A stretch of 64,000 bases of DNA from Desulfobacterales bacterium (lineage in GTDB: Bacteria; Desulfobacterota; Desulfobulbia; Desulfobulbales; JAGXFP01): assembly GCA_024637225.1 (NCBI GenBank), contig JAGXFP010000074.1:1-64000 (forward strand), written 5' to 3'. Below, in pieces: positions 1 through 7,843 of this stretch (position 1 is the first letter of the stretch; each line of letters begins with the position of its first letter). The translations under genes and the position numbers were made by a program. The notes below the pieces were generated by a model that was not told the DNA's origin, did not search any database, and saw only the letters and a list, made by a program, of their open reading frames with translations.

Positions 1-61
1 GGGCGGCCAAAGCAACCTTGGCCTTAAATTTTGCGCTGTGACGTGTTCGGTTTTGCGACAT
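1..61 (-). CDS. IS3-family transposase OrfA, N-terminal fragment (runs off the left edge)
   Basis: An ATG at 61 on the minus strand opens a frame that is still open at the window edge. Its 19 residues begin MSQNRTRHSAKFKAKVALAA, which resembles the basic helix-turn-helix start of IS3-type OrfA proteins (the usual HSAEFKAKVAL pattern). An AAGGAGAAGG ribosome binding site lies a few bases upstream. In this family OrfA binds the element ends and is fused to the OrfB DDE domain by frameshifting; OrfB would lie outside the window. The assignment rests on a short peptide. Confidence 0.75.
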   Translation of the reverse strand, partial: MSQNRTRHSAKFKAKVALAA

Positions 62-128
62 GAACCTTCTCCTTATTTGAGTTCGGTTCATTGCTTACAC
101 TCCTGTCTCAAAAACCGCTACCACTTCA
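1..128 (-). mobile_element. End of an IS3-type insertion sequence
   Basis: The OrfA start is preceded by about 65 bases of leader, and the PAS reading frame of the neighbouring gene stops abruptly at 126-128. On the minus strand the sequence after the PAS frame starts TGAAGTGG, a TG-type terminus as expected for IS3 elements. I place the element end near 128. The other end is outside the window, so the exact terminal inverted repeat cannot be confirmed. Confidence 0.65.
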
Positions 129-308
129 TCCCAGGAGTTCTTCCTCCTTGCGGCCGAAAAGTAATTTTGCAGCCGGGTTGACGAACAGGATGGTCCCGAG
201 GCTATCCACGATAACGATGCCGTCTGTACTTATGGTGACGATATTATGGAAACGCGCTTCACACGCCCGCAGTTCCCGCGTCCGCTGCTCGGAATCCTTA
301 CTAAACAT
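126..308 (-). pseudogene. PAS-domain sensor protein cut off by the insertion sequence
   Basis: This frame of 60 residues starts 49 bases after the kaiC stop. It holds the first half of a PAS domain: a helical lead-in (EARFHNIVTISTDGIVIVD) and the LGTILFVNPAAKLLFGRKEEELLG segment with the N-P-A-A and E-L-L-G positions typical of PAS folds. The frame ends where the IS terminus supplies a TGA. A full gene would be expected to continue into a longer PAS domain and perhaps a histidine kinase, which often follows kaiBC outside cyanobacteria; that continuation is not visible. The gene is probably inactive unless the truncated peptide is used. Confidence 0.7.
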
Positions 309-357
309 AAACCGAATCCTCGTTTCACCCTTAGTTTTGGCGAGAGCTCATTCTCAC

Positions 358-1857
358 TCAGACTCCGGACCGCTGCTCCCCCGGTCGGTCCATAACCGGC
401 CGACCGAGCAGGATGCCGTTCACCTTGCGAAACGGCTCGCAGATGTGTATCCCACTGGCGTCGATGAAGAATTCCCGAATGTTCTTGTCGTGTTGGGAGC
501 CGCGCATCTTGAGAACCGTGAGGGCGCGTCGCATTTCCCCGTTTATCTCAACGTTACGCAGCAGTATGATCGAATCGGTAGTGGCTGAGATATGGGCTTC
601 GGTTATGGTGGACCCTCCGAGCTGTGTCGGCGTGGTGGAGGTGAAGAGGGCGGATATCTGCTGCTGCTTTATGGAGTAGACCAGGCTGATGACGAATTCA
701 CGGAACCCTTTTTCAGTGGTAACCCGTTCCAGGGCGGATATGCTGTCCACGGCGACTCGGGTTGGCCTGAAATCATGGATCGTCTTGTTCATTTTAATCA
801 GATGATCCTCCAGGCCCATGATTTCGGGATACTCGCAGATTACCTTCAGCATGCCCTCACTTTCCATCTGTTCAAAATGTCCGGCTAGATCGCTCGCGTT
901 GCGGAATAACTGCTCGCGACTCTCCTCGAAGGCGAACAGCAGGGTCCGTTCGCCGGCGTTGAAACCGCCGGCCATAAATTCCGAAGCGACCACGGTCTTA
1001 CCGGTACCAGTATTCCCGGAGACCAGAATGATTGAATCGCGGAAGATGCCGCCGCCGCACATCGCATCCAGTTCGGTGTTCCCCGAGCTGATGCGGGTAT
1101 TGGACGAACTCTGTTTCAGCTCGATGGCGGAGAGGGGGATAACCACCAGACCTTGCCCGCGGACCACGGTAAAGGGGTGGCCCCCTTTTTTATGATCCGC
1201 ACCCCGGAACTTGAGGATCTCCAGGGTGCGGCGCCGCTTTTCCTCTATCAGGACGTTGCGCAGGATAACAACGTTGTCAGAGACAAACTCCTCAACGCTA
1301 ACACGGGAGATCTCGCCATATTCCTGGATCCGTTCCGCGGTCATTACCGCAGTCACCTTCATTTTTTTCAGGGTCACGGCAATCCGGAGCAGCTCCCGCC
1401 GGACAGCGGCCCGATCGGGCAATTGCGTGAAAATGGCATCGAGTGAATCCAGTGAGACCCTATCGGCCTGGATCGTGGTAATCGCGTGTTCGATGCGGGC
1501 CAAAAGCGCCCCCAGATCATAACCGCCGGCTATCACCGGCGCATCCCCGGGTAAAACAGAGGCGTCGACGAACAACCACTTCCCTTCCCTTTCCCAGGTC
1601 TCGATGTCCCAACCCATCGAGGACATATTGTTGCGGATATCGTCGGGGGATTCTTCAAAGGTGACAAACACCCCGTGTTTTCCCGATTTTGTGATCCCTT
1701 CAGCAAGAAACTGCGCGGCAAAAACAGTCTTGGCGCTGCCGGCGGTCCCCGAAACCAGGGTCGTACGGTATTTGGGCAGGCCGCCGAGGGCTATGTGATC
1801 GAAACCGGGGATATGGGTGGCAAGTTTTTCAATGCCCGTTGGCGTTGTCGTATCCAT
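358..1857 (-). CDS. kaiC: KaiC-like dual-domain RecA-type ATPase/kinase
   Basis: A 499-residue protein with two tandem RecA-like domains. Domain 1 has a P-loop at residues 37-44 (GTAGSAKT, with Ala where Gly is usual), the catalytic Glu pair at 68-69 and a Walker B LDSLD near 137. Domain 2 has P-loop GNTGTGKT at 281-288, the Glu pair at 311-312 and Walker B near 368-371. KaiC hydrolyses ATP in the first domain and phosphorylates itself in the second. At the site matching Ser431/Thr432 of cyanobacterial KaiC the sequence is HISAT (422-426), so Ser is kept (S424) and Thr is replaced by Ala (A425); the Thr426 equivalent is T419. It follows kaiB directly with no gap. Likely role: a timing or stress-response module rather than a proven clock. 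Confidence 0.93.
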   Translation of the reverse strand: MDTTTPTGIEKLATHIPGFDHIALGGLPKYRTTLVSGTAGSAKTVFAAQFLAEGITKSGKHGVFVTFEESPDDIRNNMSSMGWDIETWEREGKWLFVDASVLPGDAPVIAGGYDLGALLARIEHAITTIQADRVSLDSLDAIFTQLPDRAAVRRELLRIAVTLKKMKVTAVMTAERIQEYGEISRVSVEEFVSDNVVILRNVLIEEKRRRTLEILKFRGADHKKGGHPFTVVRGQGLVVIPLSAIELKQSSSNTRISSGNTELDAMCGGGIFRDSIILVSGNTGTGKTVVASEFMAGGFNAGERTLLFAFEESREQLFRNASDLAGHFEQMESEGMLKVICEYPEIMGLEDHLIKMNKTIHDFRPTRVAVDSISALERVTTEKGFREFVISLVYSIKQQQISALFTSTTPTQLGGSTITEAHISATTDSIILLRNVEINGEMRRALTVLKMRGSQHDKNIREFFIDASGIHICEPFRKVNGILLGRPVMDRPGEQRSGV

Positions 1858-2151
1858 TTATTTCTCCTCCTCTGATTCTTGGTAAGGCAGCTCAAGTCCC
1901 ATCAAGACCTGTTTCCTGTCGGAGAGATCCCCGATGATTCGTCTGACCGGCGGTGGGGATTCCTTAATCAAGGTCGGCGTAGCAAGAATCTTCTCATCTT
2001 CAGCAATCTGCGGCTGCTCCAGGATGTCGGTGATAACCAGTTCGTATTCCGCCCCCAACTCCTCATCACAAATCCGGCGCAGATTGTTGATGGCGCGCCA
2101 GGAGTATAAAGTATGCCCGGTGATGAAAAGCTTGAGCTGATACTTATCCAT
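1858..2151 (-). CDS. kaiB: KaiB-like thioredoxin-fold protein
   Basis: 97 residues, the size of KaiB. The N-terminus KYQLKLFITGHTLYSWRAI and the conserved core ILATPTLIKESPPPVRRIIGD followed by LSDRKQVL are diagnostic of KaiB. In cyanobacteria KaiB switches fold and binds the first KaiC domain, opposing KaiA; no kaiA is present here, as is usual outside cyanobacteria. The stop is immediately before the kaiC start, so the two genes are translated together. A GAGG element precedes the ATG. The C-terminus is short and acidic (ESEEEK). Confidence 0.95.
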   Translation of the reverse strand: MDKYQLKLFITGHTLYSWRAINNLRRICDEELGAEYELVITDILEQPQIAEDEKILATPTLIKESPPPVRRIIGDLSDRKQVLMGLELPYQESEEEK

Positions 2152-2450
2152 GACGACCTCCTTTGGGTAAGAGAAAAAGGGCTAACTCTCTGTCCCTCTT
2201 TAAAGTGCTGAAAAGATGCAATGAAATAGCTGATAAAAACAACTGCTTCAAGCAAAAAAGCCTCTATATTGGACGGGCACCTTTCAATTATTCTGAATTC
2301 TTGAAAAACTGTATCAGAATATGAATTGAATATGCAAATTCCGGGATTGGATTGTTTCGACCTGCTAAATTAATCCTCACTTTTTTCTCGCTTTTATAAA
2401 CCGGCAGGACCTATGCTTTAAACAAATGGTTTGCAGTTCCAGTAAAAAAC

Positions 2451-2473
2451 AAATTAGGGACGCTCCCCTATTT
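2451..2473. repeat. Small palindromic repeat with GGGACGCTCCCC core
   Basis: An imperfect hairpin: AAATTAGGGA, three-base loop, TCCCCTATTT. A sister copy with core GGGACACTCCCC sits at 59291-59313. Hairpins of this design are scattered in many proteobacterial genomes and some are substrates of Y1-type (REP-associated) transposases; none is seen in this window. Confidence 0.55.
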
Positions 2474-2511
2474 GCGTTGTGTGAAAAAATAACTCTCAGC
2501 TAACTCAATAC

Positions 2512-2540
2512 TTGTTTTTCTAGTTGCCAATTGCTAATAT
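2512..2540 (+). promoter_or_regulatory. Possible sigma-70 promoter of the RelE/XRE pair
   Basis: TTGTTT at 2512-2517 and TAATAT at 2535-2540 are 17 bases apart. The expected start of transcription would fall at about 2547, on the A of the start codon, so the message could be leaderless. This agrees with the lack of any ribosome binding site before that ATG. Confidence 0.4.
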
Positions 2541-2546
2541 TTAATT

Positions 2547-2801
2547 ATGCACAAGATAACTTTTAGCAAAGATGCCGACAAGGCATTAAGGCGCATGCCA
2601 AGAAATCAAGCGGTGATTATCGCTGAAAAAATCAAAGAATTAGCCACCAATCCCCTTGATATGCGTAATGTTAAAAAATTAACCAACCACCCTGGATTTA
2701 GGCTTCGAGTTGGTGATTGGCGTATTGTTTATACTGTGAATGACAACGAATTGTTAATTCACGTTGTAAACGTCAAACCCCGAGGGGAGGTATACAAATG
2801 A
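2547..2801 (+). CDS. RelE/ParE-superfamily toxin
   Basis: 84 residues with the RelE-type pattern: an N-terminal beta strand (HKITFSKDADKALRRMP), two helices, then the strand block RLRVGDWRIVYTVND with the Arg and Tyr positions typical of this ribosome-dependent mRNA interferase fold, ending LLIHVVNVKPRGEVY. It overlaps the next gene by four bases (ATGA), so toxin comes first, the order of HigBA-like pairs. Catalytic competence cannot be judged from the sequence alone; a ParE-type gyrase poison is the main alternative. Confidence 0.85.
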   Translation: MHKITFSKDADKALRRMPRNQAVIIAEKIKELATNPLDMRNVKKLTNHPGFRLRVGDWRIVYTVNDNELLIHVVNVKPRGEVYK

Positions 2802-3169
2802 ACGTTCAAATTATCGAAAAAAATGGAAAACCGGAATGGGCTGTAATCCCGTTCAGCGAGTACAAAAAAATTCAAGAAGCTCTGGAGGACGCTGAAGATA
2901 TAAAAGATATTGAAACAAATCTGAAAGCCCTAAGCGAGGGTACGGAAATCGCAATTCCAGGCGAAATAACCTTTGCCGTTCTTGACGGCACAAATCCTAT
3001 TCGAGCATGGAGAGAGTATAAGCATATCAAAATGAATGAGTTGGCAAAAAAAGTCGGTATCAGTCCGGCTTACCTATCACAAATAGAGAACAACAAACGG
3101 AATCCAACCGTAGACACCCTGAAAAACATTGCTCAAGAACTCGGCATTGACATCGACAATCTTATTTGA
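2798..3169 (+). CDS. Antitoxin with C-terminal XRE helix-turn-helix
   Basis: 123 residues. The N-terminal third (about 1-60) looks like a toxin-wrapping segment (NGKPEWAVIPFSEYKKIQEA, reminiscent of PHD/DUF-type antitoxin starts). Residues about 68-122 form an XRE-type DNA-binding domain (ELAKKVGISPAYLSQIENNK then PTVDTLKNIAQELG). It would neutralise the upstream RelE-like toxin and repress the shared promoter. It is translationally coupled to the toxin gene by a four-base overlap. Confidence 0.87.
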   Translation: MNVQIIEKNGKPEWAVIPFSEYKKIQEALEDAEDIKDIETNLKALSEGTEIAIPGEITFAVLDGTNPIRAWREYKHIKMNELAKKVGISPAYLSQIENNKRNPTVDTLKNIAQELGIDIDNLI

Positions 3170-3356
3170 TTCAACCTATTGATATTTTATTACGGGTGTC
3201 GGACCAAGCCAATCTCCTGCTTTTCCGCATTAATTGCCCAAGAAACACGAGTTTTAGAGTCTTAGAGAGCCCTTTTTACCATCAAAAAGTGCACTGTAAG
3301 GGATATCCGATTCTCTGATGACCGTGATTAGGGTGGAGGCGATGGTTTACGGGGTA

Positions 3357-4781
3357 CTAAAGCAGGTTGAAGTCTTCGACGATGATCTGCTCTGCCGGGA
3401 CCCCGAGTCTTATGAACTGTCCGGTCAGGGAGTCCATCATCGGCGAAGGGCCGCAGAGGAAGATGTATTTGTCCCCGATGGGGCCTGCCTTCTCGGCGAC
3501 ATAGTCCGCGGTCAGCCGCCCCTTTTCAGAACTCAGATACAGCTCGTAGCGGTGTCCCCTTTTATGGAAGGCCGAGAATTTGTGACGCCGGCTCATGGTG
3601 ATCTCGTGGCGGATATCCTTGTCGAAACAGGCCTCTCTCTTTTCGCTGCAGAGATAAAAAAGCGAAACGCAGGGACTCTTCCAGCTTCTGATGATCTCCG
3701 GATGGAGCCTGGTCAGCTTTTCGGGAACCTTATCATCGGGCAACCGCTCCTCGGAGTGCAGGGCCACATGCCACATGCCCATGAAGGGGGTGATGCCAAT
3801 GCCGCCGCCGATGAAAACGCAGTTTCGTTCCGCGGTCAGGAACTTGTCGCTGAAATGGCCATAGGGTCCATATAGCGTTACGCTGTCACCGGTTTCGAGG
3901 CTCTCCAGGCTGCGGGTGTGATCGCCGGCCTTTTTGATCCCCAGCATCAGCCGGGCCGGCCGGTTGTAGCCGTTGGCGATCGAATAGGGATGCGGTTCCG
4001 GACTGATTCCTTCCCTGTTTACCACCAGATATACGAATTGGCTCGGTTTGAAATCCATGCCCCTCTCCCCTGCCGGATCGAGGGAGAGCTTGATTGTATC
4101 GGCGGGACGTTCGATACCGGTCACCCGGTAATCGAAACGCGGTCCCCACTTTTTATAGGCGAAGCGGATATAGATGTATGACGCCATGGCCGCGAGCAAC
4201 CATCCGTACATCCAGGCGCCGAGGAGCGGATATGATGCCAGGTCCTTGTCCACCACGACCACATGGACCACCACCAGAAGCATCACCGCCCCGAACCATT
4301 CGTGGGTTCTTTTCCACTGATCATAGGGCAGACGGATCCACAGGGTCAGACCTGCCAGCACGGCCATCACCACAAAGGTCAGCACCCCGACATTGTGCCC
4401 CCAGATATAGCGTTTGCCCTCCGGCAGCAGCAAGAACAGGCCGCCCAGAAATGCCGATATATCCGGCAACCGGTCGACAGCCAGAAAGAGGGGGTGGAAG
4501 ACGATGATGTAGAATGCCCATTTGCCCAGCCGCTTATGGACCTGGTACATCTTGTCGAGACCGCCGAAATAATTCTCCAGCCGGCGCATCCTGGTCGACA
4601 GCAGGACGCTCCAGCACATCAGGATCGCGGCCGTCAGCGAAGCGGCCTTGGCCGGATATTTGTAAGGGTTTTCGAACCCTTCCTGGAAGTAATATCTGCT
4701 CCCGAGCCAAAGCAGCATGGTGACCGCTAGTGAAACCAGAATCGGCAGGTAGTGTTGGGGCGTCTTGGAGGTTGTCAGCAT
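3357..4781 (-). CDS. Ferric-reductase-like membrane haem protein with FAD/NAD(P)H domain
   Basis: About 474 residues. The N-terminal half has six or seven membrane segments with paired histidines (QVHK and RTHEW; VFHPL and VVVHVV) fitting two b haems. The C-terminal half is a ferredoxin-reductase module: an FAD motif HPYSIANG, a glycine-rich pyridine-nucleotide loop FIGGGIGITPF and the terminal FLCGPSPMMDSL. The protein should pass electrons from cytosolic NAD(P)H across the inner membrane to a metal, oxygen or quinone acceptor; the acceptor is unknown. A TTG at 4817 would add 12 residues; I prefer the ATG at 4781, though neither has a strong ribosome binding site. It is monocistronic. Confidence 0.85.
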   Translation of the reverse strand: MLTTSKTPQHYLPILVSLAVTMLLWLGSRYYFQEGFENPYKYPAKAASLTAAILMCWSVLLSTRMRRLENYFGGLDKMYQVHKRLGKWAFYIIVFHPLFLAVDRLPDISAFLGGLFLLLPEGKRYIWGHNVGVLTFVVMAVLAGLTLWIRLPYDQWKRTHEWFGAVMLLVVVHVVVVDKDLASYPLLGAWMYGWLLAAMASYIYIRFAYKKWGPRFDYRVTGIERPADTIKLSLDPAGERGMDFKPSQFVYLVVNREGISPEPHPYSIANGYNRPARLMLGIKKAGDHTRSLESLETGDSVTLYGPYGHFSDKFLTAERNCVFIGGGIGITPFMGMWHVALHSEERLPDDKVPEKLTRLHPEIIRSWKSPCVSLFYLCSEKREACFDKDIRHEITMSRRHKFSAFHKRGHRYELYLSSEKGRLTADYVAEKAGPIGDKYIFLCGPSPMMDSLTGQFIRLGVPAEQIIVEDFNLL

Positions 4782-5041
4782 AATTAGATGATAGGGAAAA
4801 CGGTTGATTATCGGCAAGCCGGTTTTCTGATCCTACCAACTCTTGCGACAAAACCCCTAATATTTTTGAGTTCCGGTGAGTTCCGACTGAGTTCCGGGCA
4901 CAGTTGATTTATCTTGCATTACGGCCCTTGCCTGATATTTGGTGCGGATAAATTTGTCAAGCGGTTGGAACGCAAGCTTGGCCGGCATCTTCTCCGGGTT
5001 CCGCGCATATGGTCATCGGCTATCCGATTTACTTTCGAGTG

Positions 5042-5070
5042 TTGACATTTCCCCCCGGGCCCCATATAGT
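5042..5070 (+). promoter_or_regulatory. Sigma-70 promoter of vapBC
   Basis: TTGACA at 5042-5047 and TATAGT at 5065-5070 with an exact 17-base spacer. It is followed by a direct repeat (ATTCTTAC twice, about 5071-5089), which could be a VapB operator, and by a strong AAGGAGGT at 5091-5098 before the vapB ATG. Further upstream, 4868-4897 has three near-copies of GAGTTCCG of unknown meaning. Confidence 0.8.
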
Positions 5071-5102
5071 ATTCTTACAAAATTCTTACCAAGGAGGTTC
5101 TC

Positions 5103-5366
5103 ATGCCAACCACAGTGCTCTCAAGTAAAGGACAGGTCATTATCCCGAAACCGATCCGTGACGCCCATCACTGGAAACCGGGACAACGGCTTGAAGTCGT
5201 CGAATCCGGAGAATATATTGTGCTTAAAGCAGCAGAGCCTTTCCCGGAAACCGCCATTGCCGACGCAGCCGGCTGTCTGCCCTATAAAGGCAAACCAAAG
5301 ACCTTGGCCGATATGGATGAGGCTATCGCCAAAGGCGTCAAGGAGAGTTTCCGTGATCGCGATTGA
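5103..5366 (+). CDS. vapB: AbrB/SpoVT-type antitoxin (VapB)
   Basis: 87 residues. The N-terminal swapped-hairpin DNA-binding domain is plain: TTVLSSKGQVIIPKPIRDA, then HHWKPGQRLEVVESGEYIVL. The C-terminal half (TLADMDEAIAKGVKESF) should be the toxin-binding tail. It overlaps the PIN-domain toxin gene by 14 bases and has its own promoter and a near-perfect ribosome binding site. Confidence 0.93.
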   Translation: MPTTVLSSKGQVIIPKPIRDAHHWKPGQRLEVVESGEYIVLKAAEPFPETAIADAAGCLPYKGKPKTLADMDEAIAKGVKESFRDRD

Positions 5367-5742
5367 CACGAATGTTCTTGTCCGTTTCCTGACCCGCGAC
5401 GATGAGGCCCAGTTCCGGAAGGTCGTCGCTTTGTTCGCGAAAAACGATATCTTCATCCCCTCCACCGTGATTCTCGAAACAGAATGGGTTCTGAGATATT
5501 CCTACGGGTTTTCACCGGAAACAATTCTTGATGCCTTCACCAAAACATTCGGTCTACCCAATGTGAAAATCAAAAATCCCGATGCCGTTGCCCAGGCGAT
5601 CGAACTGGCCCGCCGGGGTCTGGATTTCGCCGACGCCCTCCACCTTTCTGCAAGCCATGAGTGCAAACAATTCGCCACCTTCGACGCTGATTGTATCAAA
5701 AAGGCCAAAGGATTGACCACCTGCAAGGTGAAAAAGCCGTGA
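5353..5742 (+). CDS. vapC: PIN-domain ribonuclease toxin (VapC)
   Basis: 129 residues from a GTG start at 5353, chosen because the protein then begins VIAIDTNVLVR, the standard PIN start, and because an AGGAG lies just upstream. The four acidic metal-binding positions are present: D5, E42, D94 (DFADALH) and D111/D113 (TFDADC). VapC toxins cut RNA, often tRNA, with Mg or Mn. The frame is open for 138 codons upstream but that part is not coding. Intact partner of vapB. Confidence 0.93.
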   Translation: MIAIDTNVLVRFLTRDDEAQFRKVVALFAKNDIFIPSTVILETEWVLRYSYGFSPETILDAFTKTFGLPNVKIKNPDAVAQAIELARRGLDFADALHLSASHECKQFATFDADCIKKAKGLTTCKVKKP

Positions 5743-5959
5743 ACATATCAATTCCTCCCGCCCCGCCGAGTTTCGGTTGCTCCTCGTGCCCGGAGTACTG
5801 TCTGTAATTACCCGTTGGTTGACGGCAAAATGGTCCGGTGCGGATTTTCTTTTTTTGGGCAAAGAAAGTGACACCCCGAGTCTGGTTGCGATAGAATTAA
5901 TCTACCGGAGGCAAACCGTTTGCCCGGGCGCAAGTCAACCGCCATTTCAGGGAGGAACC

Positions 5960-6742
5960 ATGGCAGCACGATCGATCTGGAAAGGGGTAATCGGGCTCGG
6001 GGATCTTTCCGTGCCAGTCAAATTTTATGCGGCGGTCGAGGAAAAACGGGTCCATTTCCGGCTGCTGCACGAAAAAGACCATACCCCGGTCAAGCAGGAA
6101 ATGGTCAACCCGGAAAGCGGCGCCGTGGTTCCGTCCGAAGAGATCCGGCACGGCTACGAGACCGATGACGGCCGCATGATTATCCTCACAGATCGGGAAT
6201 TAGAAAGCCTGGAACCGGAGCCGTCCCGCGATATCGAAATCCTCGCTTTCCTGCCCGATTCCGCTGTCGATCACCGTTGGTACGACCGGCCCTATTTCCT
6301 CGGTCCCGATGACGCCCCGGAGTCCTATTCCGCCCTGGCCGCCGCCCTGGACTCCGGCGGGACGGTGGGCCTCGCCCGCTGGACTATGCGGAACAAGGAG
6401 TATTTCGGGGTTTTGCGGCTGCAAGGGGGCTATCCGGTCATGATCACCCTCAGGTATGAGGAAGAAGTCGTGACCCTGTCGGAACTGGAAATCCCGACCG
6501 GCCGGGAGGTCAATCGGAAGGAGTTGGCCATGGCGGAACAGCTCGTCGATGCCATGGCCGACAGCTTCGATTTAAGTGCCTATCGCGATGAATACCGGGA
6601 GCGGGTCATGGAACTGATCGCCGCCAAGGCCGAGGGCAAGGTTGTCGAATTGCGGAAAGCGGTGCCGAAGAAAGCCGGCGGCGACCTGAAAAAGGCCCTG
6701 CAAGCGAGCCTGAAGGCCGCCAGGGAGCGGAAAAGTGCCTGA
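5960..6742 (+). CDS. ku: Ku-type DNA end-binding protein, first copy
   Basis: 260 residues from the ATG at 5960, preceded by GGAGG. The start (ARSIWKGVIGLGDLSVPVKFYAAVEEK) and the block RHGYETDDGRMIILTDRELESLEP are classic bacterial Ku. Ku forms a ring around double-strand break ends and recruits LigD for end joining. The frame extends upstream to 5777 without Ku similarity. It overlaps the second ku gene by eight bases. The C-terminus is Lys-rich (KKAGGDLKKALQASLKAARE), as expected for DNA contact. Confidence 0.95.
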   Translation: MAARSIWKGVIGLGDLSVPVKFYAAVEEKRVHFRLLHEKDHTPVKQEMVNPESGAVVPSEEIRHGYETDDGRMIILTDRELESLEPEPSRDIEILAFLPDSAVDHRWYDRPYFLGPDDAPESYSALAAALDSGGTVGLARWTMRNKEYFGVLRLQGGYPVMITLRYEEEVVTLSELEIPTGREVNRKELAMAEQLVDAMADSFDLSAYRDEYRERVMELIAAKAEGKVVELRKAVPKKAGGDLKKALQASLKAARERKSA

Positions 6743-7568
6743 AAAAAACAAAGGATATCGCGGTTCGCCGGGTGCTTTCTGGTCCGGCGCCATCACCTTC
6801 GGACTGGTAACCATCCCGGTCGATCTCTATTCCGCCCACCGCCCCAAGGCGGTTGCCCTCCGTATGGTCGATCGTGACGGCACTGCCCTGCGCCGGCAGT
6901 ATTTTTGCCCTCGGGACCATAAGGCTATCGCCGGAGATGAAATCGTCCGCGGCTACGAGATCGAAAAGGGCAAGTACATCGTGATCGACGACCGGGAGCT
7001 GGAGGGGCTGGAACCTAAAAAGTCCCGGGAAATCGATCTGCGCTCTTTCGTCGATCTTGCCGAACTGGATCCGGTTTATTTCCAGCGTGCCTATTTCCTC
7101 CTGCCGGCAGGCGCCGTCGACAAGGCCTACCGCCTGCTCGCCGAGATCATGGAGCGGAGCGGCAGGGCCGGGATCGCCACCTTTGTCCTGAGAGCCCGGG
7201 AACATGTGGTGGCGATCATCGCCGAAGGCGGCATCCTGAGGGCGGAAACCCTGCTGTTCGCCGATGAGATCCGGTCGCCTGAAGACCTCGGCCTGCCGCC
7301 TCCGGCAAAAGCGCCGGCGGCAAAGGCCAAGGAATTGCGCCGGGAGATCAAAAAACTCCACCGGCAGCAACTCGATCCGGACCTGCTGCACGACCGCCAT
7401 GCCCAGCGGATTCTCGATCTGGCAGAGCAAAAGCTCAAGGCGGGAGAGGATGTCATGGAGAAGCCGGAGGAGGCCGAAGGGGCCGAAGGGGCCGAAGTGA
7501 CTGAAGGGGCCGAGATCATCGATCTGATAATTATCAAAGAGCGGTTTAAGGGACCCGGCAAATCGTAA
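6735..7568 (+). CDS. ku: Ku-type DNA end-binding protein, second copy
   Basis: 277 residues from a GTG at 6735 that overlaps the first ku gene. It shows the same landmarks: GAFWSGAITFGLVTIPVDLY and RGYEIEKGKYIVIDDREL. It is clearly diverged from its neighbour, so this is an old duplication and the pair may form heterodimers, as reported for some rhizobia. The C-terminal tail (about 238-262) is acidic and built from a 9-base tandem repeat giving repeats of Glu-Gly-Ala, unlike the basic tail of the first copy. Confidence 0.95.
   Translation: MPEKNKGYRGSPGAFWSGAITFGLVTIPVDLYSAHRPKAVALRMVDRDGTALRRQYFCPRDHKAIAGDEIVRGYEIEKGKYIVIDDRELEGLEPKKSREIDLRSFVDLAELDPVYFQRAYFLLPAGAVDKAYRLLAEIMERSGRAGIATFVLRAREHVVAIIAEGGILRAETLLFADEIRSPEDLGLPPPAKAPAAKAKELRREIKKLHRQQLDPDLLHDRHAQRILDLAEQKLKAGEDVMEKPEEAEGAEGAEVTEGAEIIDLIIIKERFKGPGKS
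7469..7513 (+). repeat. In-frame 9-base tandem repeat in the second ku gene
   Basis: Units close to GAAGGGGCC occur about four times and encode alternating Glu, Gly and Ala in the C-terminal tail. Because the unit is a multiple of three, slippage would change tail length without breaking the frame. Confidence 0.75.
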
Positions 7569-7671
7569 TATACCATCATGCATCACGGCCTGCGGTTTTA
7601 CTCAATCGGCGCAACCCAATACCTCGGTATATAGCCCTGCAATTGCAACATCGCCGTCGATATTTTTGAGT

Positions 7672-7753
7672 CGTCATTCCGGCACATTTTTAGCCGGAAT
7701 CCAGTGTTGTGCCCTCACCAGGCTTTCTGGATGCCGGATCAGGTCCGGCATGA
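7672..7753. repeat. Palindromic repeats between convergent ku and ligD
   Basis: Contains GTCATTCCGGCA ... TAGCCGGAATCCAG and a second hairpin TGCCGGATCAGGTCCGGCA. The same CATTCCGG / CCGGAATCCAG design recurs at 16011-16083 and in the 24870 and 42665 elements. It may act as a two-way transcription stop between the converging genes. The rest of the 275-base gap holds nothing else that I can name. Confidence 0.6.
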
Positions 7754-7843
7754 CGAATCGACAATTGCATCGTTTGCGTAATTGATTGAAATATCGAATA
7801 GAAATACAACTAAGAAAGTTGAGTTAGTAATTACCGACTCCCT

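Larger units (their letters stand above)
2152..2546. other. AT-rich divergent intergenic region
   Basis: This 395-base stretch separates kaiB (minus) from the toxin gene (plus) and must hold promoters for both. It is much richer in A+T than its flanks. It contains a small palindromic repeat (2451-2473) and a possible toxin-gene promoter (2512-2540). I see no open reading frame in it worth calling and no clear kaiB promoter. Confidence 0.5.

Noticed and set aside
4939-5352. N-terminal 138 codons of the frame containing VapC
   Set aside because: They overlap vapB in another frame and its promoter; PIN proteins start at VIAIDTN, so translation begins at the GTG at 5353.
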